64,000 bases of DNA from Lachnospiraceae bacterium (GTDB lineage Bacteria > Bacillota > Clostridia > Lachnospirales > Lachnospiraceae): contig JAFXCD010000003.1 of assembly GCA_017521605.1 (NCBI GenBank), positions 1-64,000 of the forward strand. Reading direction: 5' to 3'. Positions 26,965 to 34,741 of this stretch are shown here, piece after piece (within the stretch, counting starts at the first letter, position 1; every line of letters begins with the position of its first letter). The translations under genes were made by a program, and so were the position numbers. The notes below the pieces were generated by a model, which worked only from the letters and a program-made list of their open reading frames with translations, had not been told where the DNA came from and made no database searches.

Positions 26965-27930
26965 CTATACAGGTACTTTTGTCTTAATGATTATACTATG
27001 TAAAAGTGCTTCTGCATCTGTTTTTCGCATACGTGCCTCTCCTGTTAATATCAATCTATGGAGTAATACAGCTTTGGCCACACCTTTTACATCATCCGGC
27101 TTCACATAGTTTCTCTGTTCCAAAAAAGCTTTTGCTTGTGCTGCTCTAAGTAAGGCTAACATACCACGGGGGCTGACACCATATACAAAAGCCTTTTCCT
27201 GCCGTGTTAATTCTACCATATCTTCGACATATCCAATAATTGGATCCTTAACCTCTACCTGTACAACCTCTTGTACTAATTCCTTTATTTCCTCACAAGT
27301 ACACACACTATTCAAGGACTCCACAGTTTTTCCTGTCAGAAACTGCTTTGCCATCCTTATTTCCTGGTTTCTTTCCTGATAGCCGATGGATAGGCGCATC
27401 ATAAATCTATCCATTTGTGCTTCAGGCAAAGGATAGGTTCCCAAAAACTCCACAGGATTCTGGGTTGCAATAACCATAAATGGCTCGGGTAATGGATATA
27501 TTTCACCATCCACCGTTACCTGCCCTTCTGCCATTGCTTCCAACAAGCTGGCTTGGGTTTTAGGTGAGGTTCTGTTAATCTCATCCGCCAGTACAATCTG
27601 ATTCATTATCACACCATCTCTGTGCTCAAATTCTCCGGTTTTCATATTGTATATGGACATCCCTACAATATCACTGGGCATGGTATCCGGTGTAAACTGT
27701 ACTCTGCCCATAGTACATCCGATAGTCTTTGCCAAAGTCTTAGCCAAAGTTGTTTTGCCTACACCAGGCACATCCTCCAACAACACATGACCACCTGATA
27801 ACAGACAAATCAATACCAGCTCTACTACATCCTCTTTTCCCACAAAAACATTGTTGATACTTTCTCTTATCCTTTTTACTAATTCATACTTTTTTTCCAA
27901 TACCATACCCTCATTCTCTCTATTATTCAT
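26965..27930 (-). CDS. MoxR-family AAA+ ATPase
   Basis: A 321-residue cytosolic AAA+ chaperone-like ATPase. Walker A is DVPGVGKTTLA, Walker B is VLADEINRTSPK, sensor 1 is VIATQNP, and the arginine-finger region is AQMDRFMMRLSIGY. The C-terminal lid contains YGVSPRGMLALLRAAQA. It is first in the MoxR-DUF58-transglutaminase operon. The ribosome binding site is weak (AGAAG), and an ATG eight codons in is an alternative start. Confidence 0.93.
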   Translation of the reverse strand: MNNRENEGMVLEKKYELVKRIRESINNVFVGKEDVVELVLICLLSGGHVLLEDVPGVGKTTLAKTLAKTIGCTMGRVQFTPDTMPSDIVGMSIYNMKTGEFEHRDGVIMNQIVLADEINRTSPKTQASLLEAMAEGQVTVDGEIYPLPEPFMVIATQNPVEFLGTYPLPEAQMDRFMMRLSIGYQERNQEIRMAKQFLTGKTVESLNSVCTCEEIKELVQEVVQVEVKDPIIGYVEDMVELTRQEKAFVYGVSPRGMLALLRAAQAKAFLEQRNYVKPDDVKGVAKAVLLHRLILTGEARMRKTDAEALLHSIIIKTKVPV

Positions 27931-27991
27931 TGCTTCTATTTTACCATTTCAATAACCAAAAGACCAGTCCTTTAATCTGTCCGCCAATTCA

Positions 27992-28020
27992 CAAAAACGG
28001 CAGCCCTTTTGGACTGCCGC
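27992..28020 (-). terminator. intrinsic terminator
   Basis: GCGGCAGTCC and GGGCTGCCGT pair around AAAA on the minus strand, followed by TTTTG. It lies 31 bases past the stop of the TM-helix channel protein gene. Confidence 0.85.
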
Positions 28021-28050
28021 TTGATAACCTTTACACTATGTAATTATTCT

Positions 28051-29250
28051 TTACTTTTCTTCAGCGTTATCGTCCATCTTCTTCTCTAACTTTTCCAGAG
28101 TATTTGCTGCGAAGTTACGTCCTCCAATACCAAATGCTACTGCAAATGCTACACAAAGAGCTGCGATAATCAAGATAAATGTCTTCTCTACGATTTCGAT
28201 AGCTACGCCTAACTGATTCAGACAGATAAATGCTACAAATACATAAATAGCAATCTTAGCAATGAATGCACTTGCCTTTGCATTAGGGAATTTCTTAACA
28301 ATTGCTGCTTCAACGGTATTTGCTGCAAACATGCCGATTGCAAGTACAATAACAGCTACCAATACTGCCGGCAAATAACCAATGATTGCAGAGCCAACAG
28401 AGGTTAATACAGGAAGACTCAATACATTAATACCCTGTACCATGAAGATAATTACCAATACATACTTAACTACTTCGCTGATCACCTTAGAAAGAGAAAC
28501 CTTCTTAACTTCATTGCCGGTAATTTTTTCCAACAGGCTGTCAGCACCAACACCTGCCAATAAGCTTTCAAGAAGCTTAGCTACCAGCTTTGCAATAAAG
28601 ATACCTGCTGCAATAATAACGATTGCTGCCAATACCTTAGGAATGATTGCGAAAATGCTATAAACAATCTGGTTTGCAGGAACTGAAATAGCTGAAATGT
28701 TTAACTGATCCAATGCAGAAGTAATAACAATCAGAACAATCAAACCATAAATAATATTAGCAATAATGCTTGAGAAAGAAGTAGTCTCACTTGCTTTAAT
28801 ACCTGCCTTTTCCTGAATGCTGTCTACCTTAACAGCCTTTAATACAGGAATCAATAAATCTCTGACAATGTTTGCAATAAACAAACCAACTGCAACAATA
28901 ATTCCTGCTGCAATAAGCTTAGGAATAAATGCCAGGAATGAAGTTACCATAGCTGAAATAGGTGTAGATACACTGTATAAATTCAGCTTGTCCAGTACAC
29001 CGGGTAAAAACAGTAAAAATACTACAAAATAAACTAATTTGCCAACAAACTCGATAGAGCTGTTTGTTACGGTATCCTTGATGCCAAGCTTTGAAAGAAT
29101 TGCTTCTGCCTTTACTGACTTCAGTAACTTAACTACCAGCTGTTTTGCATACTTTGCAACATAGAATGCAATTACCAATATGATAATTGCCATCAAAATG
29201 TCTGGTACTTTTGACAACAGGTTACCAAAAAAATTCTTAATAGCGTCCAT
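28051..29250 (-). CDS. TM-helix repeat (MscS-related) membrane protein
   Basis: A 399-residue membrane protein made of four repeats of a conserved helix unit, each Pro-led and ending in a Gly-x-Phe-x-Ala face (IIILVIAFYVAKYAK, IIVAVGLFIANIVRD, IVIIAAGIFIAKLVAK, VIVLAIGMFAANTVEA). This is the TM_helix repeat found in MscS-related proteins. A Gly-rich final helix (VAFAVAFGIGGRNFA) resembles the pore-lining MscS segment, and a short Lys/Glu tail follows. It probably forms a mechanosensitive-type channel. AGGAGG precedes the ATG, and a terminator follows the gene. Confidence 0.83.
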   Translation of the reverse strand: MDAIKNFFGNLLSKVPDILMAIIILVIAFYVAKYAKQLVVKLLKSVKAEAILSKLGIKDTVTNSSIEFVGKLVYFVVFLLFLPGVLDKLNLYSVSTPISAMVTSFLAFIPKLIAAGIIVAVGLFIANIVRDLLIPVLKAVKVDSIQEKAGIKASETTSFSSIIANIIYGLIVLIVITSALDQLNISAISVPANQIVYSIFAIIPKVLAAIVIIAAGIFIAKLVAKLLESLLAGVGADSLLEKITGNEVKKVSLSKVISEVVKYVLVIIFMVQGINVLSLPVLTSVGSAIIGYLPAVLVAVIVLAIGMFAANTVEAAIVKKFPNAKASAFIAKIAIYVFVAFICLNQLGVAIEIVEKTFILIIAALCVAFAVAFGIGGRNFAANTLEKLEKKMDDNAEEK

Positions 29251-29338
29251 TGGAAAAATCCTCCTTGGTATAAAATAATATTATGTTATTTATATCGGCC
29301 ATCTTCCTTTAACTCTTTAGTATTTTTTTAAGTTTTTT

Positions 29339-31036
29339 TTACATTTCTTCCGGACATTTCATCCCCAGTAATTCACAGCATTCTTTTATCACTCCCTGTG
29401 CCAGATTTACCAGATAAAGTTTGGCGTATTTTTCCTCTTCTTCTGCCTTTAAAATAGGACATTCATGATAAAATTTATTAAAGCTTGCACAAACAGAAAC
29501 TAAATACTTGGCAATCACGGAGGGCTCATATTTCTCAGCAGCTTTTTTTATAGCATCCTCATAGCCGGATAAATCTTTTATCAGCTTGAAACTGCAATCA
29601 TCGATTAGTTTTTCAAAATTTACTGTTTTGAAATCCTTGTTATAATCTGCCTTACGCAAAATACTTTTTGCACGTGCATAGGTATATTGTACATAAGGTC
29701 CGCTGGTTCCCTCAAAGCTTAAAACTTCTTCCCATTTAAAATCAATATTTTTAATCCGTTGATTAAACAGGTCATGAAAAATAACAGCTCCCACACCTAC
29801 CATTTGCGCCACTTCTTCTTTGTTCGCCAGCTCCGGATTCTTATTCATTATAGCGGTAAATGCTCGGTCTATAGCCTCCTTCAGGATATCCTCTGCATAG
29901 ATAATATTGCCGTCACGGGTGGATAACTTTGATCCATCCAGACTTACCAGACCATATGGTATGTGCACTAACCCTTGGCTCCAATCATAACCCATCAACT
30001 CAATCGCCTTAAATACCTGTTTAAAATGCAAAGTTTGCTCTAAACCGGTTACATAGAGACATTTTTCAAAGCCATAGGTTTCTTTCCGGTAAAGCACTGC
30101 TGCCATATCCCTGGAATGATAAATGGAAGCACCGTCACTTTTGGTAATCAGACAGGGAGGCATATCAAAGGCTGACAAATCCACCACATTGGCACCCTGA
30201 CTTTCCTGCAACAATTTCTTTTCTTTTAATTCTTCTACTAATGCAGGCACTTTACTACGATAGAAGCTTTCACCAATATAGGAATCAAAGGAAATCCCCA
30301 GCATATTATAAACCCGTTCAAACTCTAATATACTGATTTCCTTGAACCATTCCCAGTACTTAAGTGCCTCCGGGTCATCCTGTTCCATTTTAACGAGCCA
30401 CTGCCGTGCTTCCTCCACCAGCGCAGGGTTTGCATCCTTTTCCGCATTGAATTTAACATAAATTCGTAGCAGTTCATCGATACCCTTTTTCTCTACCTCT
30501 TCCTTGCTGCTCCAAAGCTTATATGCTACTATCAGCTTACCAAACTGGGTACCCCAGTCCCCCAGATGATTGATACGCACCACTTCATAGCCCAACTTAT
30601 CAAATATTTTATACAGGGAGTTTCCAATCACCGTGGTACGTAAGTGGCCTACGTGGAAATTCTTGGCTATATTAGGTGAGGAATAATCCATACAAATGGT
30701 TTTACCCAATCCCGGCCGGCCTACTCCAAAGCCTTCTGTCTGTAGCTTTTCCACACAGTTTTTTACATAAATCCCACGCTCCATGTAGATATTTACATAA
30801 CCGTTTACAGCCTCAATCCTGTTGATTCCCAGCTCCTTTTGTTTCTCTGCCAGACCTTCTGCCATTTCCTGAGCAATCACCTTTGGATTCTTTCGTAGTG
30901 TCTTTGCAAAAGCAAAACAGGGTAGTGCAAAATCTCCCATGTTTTCCTCAGGAGGTATCTCCAGCATATCTGTCATATCCTCCACACTTACATTTTCCAG
31001 TAACTTCACAATACTTTCTGCAATCTTTGTTTTCAT
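29339..31036 (-). CDS. argS: arginyl-tRNA synthetase
   Basis: A 565-residue class I arginyl-tRNA synthetase, which charges tRNA-Arg with arginine. The N-terminal Add1 domain begins MKTKIAESIVKLLE. The HIGH motif is FHVGHLRTTVIGNSL inside YSSPNIAKNF; as in many ArgS, the KMSKS loop is degenerate (SKLSTRDGN). The anticodon-binding DALR domain is C-terminal (GPYVQYTYARA onwards). Length is normal. AGGAGG precedes the ATG. A 310-base leader with an Arg-rich leader peptide, mutually exclusive hairpins and a terminator lies directly upstream and probably links expression to arginyl-tRNA supply. Confidence 0.97.
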   Translation of the reverse strand: MKTKIAESIVKLLENVSVEDMTDMLEIPPEENMGDFALPCFAFAKTLRKNPKVIAQEMAEGLAEKQKELGINRIEAVNGYVNIYMERGIYVKNCVEKLQTEGFGVGRPGLGKTICMDYSSPNIAKNFHVGHLRTTVIGNSLYKIFDKLGYEVVRINHLGDWGTQFGKLIVAYKLWSSKEEVEKKGIDELLRIYVKFNAEKDANPALVEEARQWLVKMEQDDPEALKYWEWFKEISILEFERVYNMLGISFDSYIGESFYRSKVPALVEELKEKKLLQESQGANVVDLSAFDMPPCLITKSDGASIYHSRDMAAVLYRKETYGFEKCLYVTGLEQTLHFKQVFKAIELMGYDWSQGLVHIPYGLVSLDGSKLSTRDGNIIYAEDILKEAIDRAFTAIMNKNPELANKEEVAQMVGVGAVIFHDLFNQRIKNIDFKWEEVLSFEGTSGPYVQYTYARAKSILRKADYNKDFKTVNFEKLIDDCSFKLIKDLSGYEDAIKKAAEKYEPSVIAKYLVSVCASFNKFYHECPILKAEEEEKYAKLYLVNLAQGVIKECCELLGMKCPEEM

Positions 31037-31049
31037 ATTTTACCTCCTG

Positions 31050-31099
31050 AAAATAAAAGAACCACAATAAATCAGTATTCACTAATCCATTGCGGTTCT
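31050..31099 (-). terminator. argS attenuator terminator
   Basis: AGAACCGCAAT and ATTGTGGTTCT form an 11-bp stem (one G-U) followed on the minus strand by TTTATTTT, 14 bases before the argS start. Its 5' arm can instead pair with CCATGCGGT at 31121-31129, giving an antiterminator. Confidence 0.85.
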
Positions 31100-31120
31100 G
31101 TAATCATTTTATAAACAGTG

Positions 31121-31190
31121 ACCGCATGGCAACAAGACGTAGTCCCTTGTAACCATGCAGTAATTCACATTGGTTACAAAGGCTTACGTC
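31121..31190 (-). promoter_or_regulatory. alternating hairpins of the argS attenuator
   Basis: Strand 1 (31171-31190, GACGTAAGCCTTTGTAACCA) pairs with strand 2 (31136-31155). The 5' edge of strand 2 (CTGCATGG, 31153-31160) can instead pair with strand 3 (CCATGCGG). Strand 3 can pair with the terminator's 5' arm (ACCGCAATGG, one bulge). A ribosome at the leader stop covers strand 1, freeing strand 2 to hold strand 3, so the terminator forms. A ribosome stalled at the first Arg codons leaves 1:2 to form, freeing strand 3 as antiterminator. Confidence 0.75.
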
Positions 31191-31230
31191 TCTCTCTTCG
31201 TCTCAAACTGTTTACAAAACTAATATACAT
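31174..31230 (-). CDS. arginine-rich leader peptide of argS
   Basis: An 18-codon ORF, MYISFVNSLRRRERRKPL, with TAGGAGG six bases before the ATG. Five of six consecutive codons (AGA CGA AGA GAG AGA CGT) include Arg, ending just before the first hairpin strand, and the stop codon lies inside that strand. This is the geometry of a ribosome-mediated attenuator. Too short for the usual gene cut-offs. Confidence 0.82.
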   Translation of the reverse strand: MYISFVNSLRRRERRKPL

Positions 31231-31240
31231 GTTATACCTC

Positions 31241-31306
31241 CTACATAACGCAAACAGCGTTTGCGTTACTGTCTAAATAGAAAGTGAAGAATCTTTGATT
31301 TTTCAC
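31241..31306 (-). CDS. possible second leader ORF, GTG start
   Basis: A 21-codon frame starts with GTG, AAAGGAG five bases upstream, and runs MKNQRFFTFYLDSN to a TAG that overlaps the ribosome binding site of the Arg leader peptide. A perfect 9-bp hairpin (AACGCAAAC/GTTTGCGTT) lies at its end. Translation of this frame could open the hairpin and couple translation into the Arg leader. Confidence 0.45.
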   Translation of the reverse strand: MKNQRFFTFYLDSNANAVCVM

Positions 31307-31352
31307 AATGACTCCTTTTGTGCCCCCGGCACATCACCTTCAATTTTTATGT

Positions 31353-31381
31353 AGCATAGCACAAAGCTACTCTGTTGGCAA
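31353..31381 (-). promoter_or_regulatory. argS leader promoter
   Basis: TTGCCA (31376-31381) and TATGCT (31353-31358) with a 17-base spacer on the minus strand. It starts just after the last por gene, so argS has its own transcript with a leader of about 310 bases. Confidence 0.72.
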
Positions 31382-31389
31382 GTACTTTT

Positions 31390-32325
31390 TTATTCGCACT
31401 TATTACGAAGTTCTTCCCATCTCTTATCTACTTCTGCCTGGAACGCTGCCAGTAATTCTTCATTACCGGGTTTAAAGAGATGCTTAAAACGTCTCTGTGG
31501 ACGCAAGAAATCCTCCAAAGGCAGTTTCTTCTTCGGCGCATAGCTTAAAATCCACTTGCCATCCACCACCTCAAACAAAGGCCAGTAACAGGTTTCTACT
31601 GCCAGCTTACAGATATTCATCAGTTCAGAAGGCTCGTAGCCCCAACCACGGGGACATGGTGACAATACATTTAAGAATGCTGCACCGGGAGTATAAATCG
31701 CTTTCTCTGCTTTAGTGTAAATATCCTTGAAGTTACCGATATATGTGGTCTGTCCCACATAAGGAATATGATGCTCTGCCATAATAGCTGCCAAATCCTT
31801 ACGAATCTGCACTTTACCATTAGATACCTTCCCTGCAGGGGTTGTTGTTGTATCTGCATATTGAGGGGTTGCAGAAGATCGCTGGGTACCGGTATTCATG
31901 TACGCACCATTATCATAGCATACATAAACCATATCATGTCCACGCTCCATGGCACCGGACAATGACTGGAAACCAATATCGTAGGTACCACCATCACCAC
32001 CGAAAGTGATGAACTTATAGGTATCATCAATTTTGCCTTTTTTCTTTAATACTCTGTAAGCAGTCTCTACACCGGAAAGAGTAGCTCCTGCGTTTTCAAA
32101 TGCATTGTGGATATAGCTGTCTTCATAAGCAGTATAGGGATACATAAAGGTAGAAACCTCCAAGCATCCGGTAGCATTACCAATAACAGCCTTATCTCCT
32201 TCATGTAATGCACGAAGCACGGTACGAACTGCCACAGTACCGCCACATCCTGCACACATTCTGTGTCCGGGAGCCAGACGCTCCGGCTTATTCATGACTT
32301 CTTTAAAATTATATGTAGCTTCCAT
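31390..32325 (-). CDS. 2-oxoacid:ferredoxin oxidoreductase, beta subunit (PorB/VorB)
   Basis: A 311-residue TPP-binding subunit. HRMCAGCGG and the Cys of NATGCLEV ligate a [4Fe-4S] cluster. The TPP/Mg motif is FGGDGGTYDIG with YDNGAYMNTG. The QRSSATPQYADTTTTPAG loop is typical of pyruvate synthase beta subunits, so pyruvate is the likely substrate by similarity. The leader upstream of the operon, however, hints at amino-acid-linked control and a branched-chain 2-oxoacid. It oxidises 2-oxoacid plus CoA to acyl-CoA and CO2 with ferredoxin, or works in reverse. Last of four genes, 15 bases after the alpha gene. Confidence 0.93.
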   Translation of the reverse strand: MEATYNFKEVMNKPERLAPGHRMCAGCGGTVAVRTVLRALHEGDKAVIGNATGCLEVSTFMYPYTAYEDSYIHNAFENAGATLSGVETAYRVLKKKGKIDDTYKFITFGGDGGTYDIGFQSLSGAMERGHDMVYVCYDNGAYMNTGTQRSSATPQYADTTTTPAGKVSNGKVQIRKDLAAIMAEHHIPYVGQTTYIGNFKDIYTKAEKAIYTPGAAFLNVLSPCPRGWGYEPSELMNICKLAVETCYWPLFEVVDGKWILSYAPKKKLPLEDFLRPQRRFKHLFKPGNEELLAAFQAEVDKRWEELRNKCE

Positions 32326-32340
32326 AGTGTCAGATTCTCC

Positions 32341-33528
32341 TTACTTCTCTCTTAAACCGATATAACTGTACATATCTGTAATTTCATGTGTTTCTGCAAT
32401 TTTCTCCAAGCAGCTAAAAATATCTTCAAAATCCTGAACGGTTATATCACGACCGCCTAAACCATAGAAATAATTCACCGCTTCTACATCGGATTTTGAC
32501 TGATATAATGCTGCACGCACTTCTGCACCTAAGGGTCCGCTGGTTGCAGAGAACATTTCACAGCGGTCCATAATTGCCACAGCCTTCAACTTAGATAGCG
32601 CCTGCGCCAATTCTTCCTCAGGAAAAGGACGGAACACACGAATCTTAACTAAACCAACCTTCTTACCGGTGGTAGCACGAATCTGTTCGATAGCCGCTTT
32701 ACAGGTACCTGCTGCAGAACCGATAATAACGATAGCATACTCCGCATCTTCCATACAATATTCTTCAAAGAAACCGTACTTTCTGCCTGTCATCTTCTCA
32801 AATTTCTCAGCCATATCTAAGATAACCTGCTTCGCATTCATCATAGCCTGTCTCTGAGCACGCTTTGTTTCCATGTAATAGTTAGATACTGCGTAAGGAC
32901 CTACGGACATCTTCTCCTTAGCATTCAATAAATAATGCTCAGGCTCATATTCGCCTACAAAATCCTTTACCAAATCGTCTTCTACCAAAAGGATATTCTC
33001 CACACCATGGCTGGTGATGAAGCCATCCTGACAAATCATGATAGGCAGATGTACATCCTTATGCTCCGCAATGGGGAATGCCTGCAGGAAGTTGTCATAC
33101 ACCTCCTGATTGGATTCTGCATAAATCTGAATCCAGCCAGTATCTCTGGCACCCATGCTGTCGGAATGGTCCGCATTGATATTGATAGGGCCGGTTAATG
33201 CTCTGTTTACCAAAGCCAGTACGATGGGCAATCTGTCAGATGCTGCCACATACAACTCCTCCCACATAAGTGCCATACCACAGGAAGAAGTAGCCGTTAA
33301 TGCTCTGGCACCTGCCGCAGAGGCGCCCAAAGTAGCACTCATGGCACTATGCTCACTTTCCACGTGGATAAATTCTGTATCAATCTCCCCGTTTGCAATG
33401 TAGTTTGCCACATACTGGGGAATCTCTGTGGAAGGGGTAATAGGAAATGCCGGAAAAACGTCCGGATTAATCTGCTTAATTGCATAAGCAACTGCTTCAT
33501 TACCTGATAATCTTTCTCTGATAGCCAT
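32341..33528 (-). CDS. 2-oxoacid:ferredoxin oxidoreductase, alpha subunit (PorA/VorA)
   Basis: A 395-residue alpha subunit with the pyrimidine-binding and dimerisation domains. MAIRERLSGNEAVAYA and FPAFPITPSTEIPQY are family signatures; HVESEHSAMSATLGASAAGA carries the conserved Glu that activates TPP. The stop overlaps the delta-gene junction with no gap (delta ends at 33529), so translation is coupled. Together with beta, gamma and delta it makes the four-subunit enzyme typical of anaerobes. It cannot be separated from VorA by sequence reading alone. Confidence 0.93.
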   Translation of the reverse strand: MAIRERLSGNEAVAYAIKQINPDVFPAFPITPSTEIPQYVANYIANGEIDTEFIHVESEHSAMSATLGASAAGARALTATSSCGMALMWEELYVAASDRLPIVLALVNRALTGPININADHSDSMGARDTGWIQIYAESNQEVYDNFLQAFPIAEHKDVHLPIMICQDGFITSHGVENILLVEDDLVKDFVGEYEPEHYLLNAKEKMSVGPYAVSNYYMETKRAQRQAMMNAKQVILDMAEKFEKMTGRKYGFFEEYCMEDAEYAIVIIGSAAGTCKAAIEQIRATTGKKVGLVKIRVFRPFPEEELAQALSKLKAVAIMDRCEMFSATSGPLGAEVRAALYQSKSDVEAVNYFYGLGGRDITVQDFEDIFSCLEKIAETHEITDMYSYIGLREK

Positions 33529-33825
33529 TTATTTGCCCTCCTTCATCTCAATCGCACCAAAGGGACAAACCTTGGCACAAATACCACAGCCCTTGCAGTG
33601 GTCGTAATCAAACTCACCACGCTTACAATCCTTCACAGGGATGGAAGAATCCGGGCAAACGGGTACACAAAGCAGACACTGCTTACATTTTTCCTCAATA
33701 AATACGGGAGTTGCGGTTCTCCACTCACCTGTACAAAACTCTCTTGAGGTAGCTGCTTCAAATACTTTATTTCCTTCTGTAATGTCCTGCCAGGGACTTC
33801 TTTCGTTGATTCTATCGCCAATCAT
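33529..33825 (-). CDS. 2-oxoacid:ferredoxin oxidoreductase, delta subunit (ferredoxin)
   Basis: A 98-residue 2x[4Fe-4S] ferredoxin-like subunit. CKQCLLCVPVCP and CKGCGICAKVCP give two complete cluster motifs. The N-terminal ~45 residues hold the segment that docks onto the other subunits (WRTATPVFIEEK). It shuttles electrons from the TPP site to external ferredoxin. It abuts both neighbours. Confidence 0.95.
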   Translation of the reverse strand: MIGDRINERSPWQDITEGNKVFEAATSREFCTGEWRTATPVFIEEKCKQCLLCVPVCPDSSIPVKDCKRGEFDYDHCKGCGICAKVCPFGAIEMKEGK

Positions 33826-34398
33826 TTAACCTACCTCCTCGAATGCTAATTCAAGAGCCATCATATTACCATCAATAACCTCCGGCTTCTTTGCAAATTT
33901 GTGCTGGAAGGATGAGCGCATTTCATTTAAGAATTCATCCTTATCCATTACCTTTGATACCGCTACAGTAGCTGCAAGCATGGGAGAGTTCGGATAATTC
34001 TTACCCAATGCCTTGATAGAAATATCTCTTGCATCCACAGTAAAAACTCCGCCTTCGTATCCGTTTAAAAGAGGTTTTACTTCTTCCACGGAACGAGTGG
34101 TGTTGATAATAATAGCACCTTCCTTACTTAATCCCTTTGTCACGTCAATACTTTCCAACAAAGTCTCATCAACAACTACTACATAGTCCGGATCATAAAT
34201 ATTGGAATGTACAGTGATAGGGTTATCACTGATACGATTATACGCTGTAATAGGGGCACCCATACGCTCCGGACCGTATTCCGGAAAGCCTTGTACATAC
34301 TTACCTGCTTTAAAAGCCACATCTGCCAAAAGAAGGGCCGCAGTCTTGGCACCCTGACCACCGCGGCCATGCCATCTGATTTCCACTGATTTGTTCAT
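33826..34398 (-). CDS. 2-oxoacid:ferredoxin oxidoreductase, gamma subunit
   Basis: A 190-residue gamma subunit. EIRWHGRGGQGAKTAALLLAD at the N-terminus and GPERMGAPITAYNRIS are hallmarks of this CoA-contacting domain. First gene of the gamma-delta-alpha-beta operon, preceded by a ~290-base structured leader. AAAGGAAA lies about 9 bases before the ATG. Confidence 0.95.
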   Translation of the reverse strand: MNKSVEIRWHGRGGQGAKTAALLLADVAFKAGKYVQGFPEYGPERMGAPITAYNRISDNPITVHSNIYDPDYVVVVDETLLESIDVTKGLSKEGAIIINTTRSVEEVKPLLNGYEGGVFTVDARDISIKALGKNYPNSPMLAATVAVSKVMDKDEFLNEMRSSFQHKFAKKPEVIDGNMMALELAFEEVG

Positions 34399-34426
34399 TT
34401 GTCTGATTTCCTTTCTTAATACATCA

Positions 34427-34457
34427 CTAAAGGCTCCTGCCGCAAACGACAGGAGCC
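34427..34457 (-). terminator. leader terminator of the por operon
   Basis: GGCTCCTGTCG and CGGCAGGAGCC form an 11-bp stem with one T-G pair around TTTG, followed by a short CTTTAG tail. It lies about 30 bases before the gamma gene, in the position of a T-box terminator. Confidence 0.7.
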
Positions 34458-34690
34458 TACTGTAAGTCTCACTAATTCATCCACGACATACCAACATATG
34501 CGTCCTCGATTACGGGAGGAATCCGTCAACGTCTACTCGCGCATCACCACCGGATGCCCTTTGGCATTGCAACTCAGGAGGGATATTCCTTATTTCGTAC
34601 CGGTACCGCATCTCAGCTACCGCGGCTCTCTGTGACTTTCCATAAATAAGTACTGGCTCCATCATCGTCTTTTTTCTACAAATATGTAAT
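34458..34690 (-). ncRNA. T-box-like leader of the por operon
   Basis: On the minus strand the leader opens with AAGACGATGATGG and AGTA, then AGAGAGCCGCGGTAGCTGAG (Stem I AG bulge and distal loop) and GGAATATCCCTCCTGAGTTGC (3' specifier side). AGTAGACGTTGACGG with CCCGTAATCG resembles stem III. The canonical T-box AGGGTGGNACCGCG is not present; the best candidate is TTGGTATGTCG near 34490, whose TGGT could pair with a tRNA ending ACCA. The specifier may be ATC (Ile), but I cannot fix it. Confidence 0.65.
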
Positions 34691-34697
34691 TAGCTTT

Positions 34698-34726
34698 ATT
34701 ATATTAACGTGTTGATGAATTGTCAA
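34698..34726 (-). promoter_or_regulatory. consensus promoter of the por operon
   Basis: TTGACA (34721-34726), 17 bases, TATAAT (34698-34703) on the minus strand is a perfect sigma-A promoter. Such strength upstream of a structured leader implies that control lies in the leader RNA rather than in initiation. Confidence 0.92.
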
Positions 34727-34741
34727 GGATTATTTTATGCT

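Noticed and set aside
31325-31341. Terminator of the por operon
   Set aside because: GTGCC-GGG-GGCAC can form a hairpin, but it is followed by AAAAGGAG, not a T-run.
31037-31345. T-box controlling argS
   Set aside because: No AGGGTGGNACCGCG, no Stem I AG bulge or specifier loop; the Arg-rich leader ORF and alternate hairpins explain the leader better.
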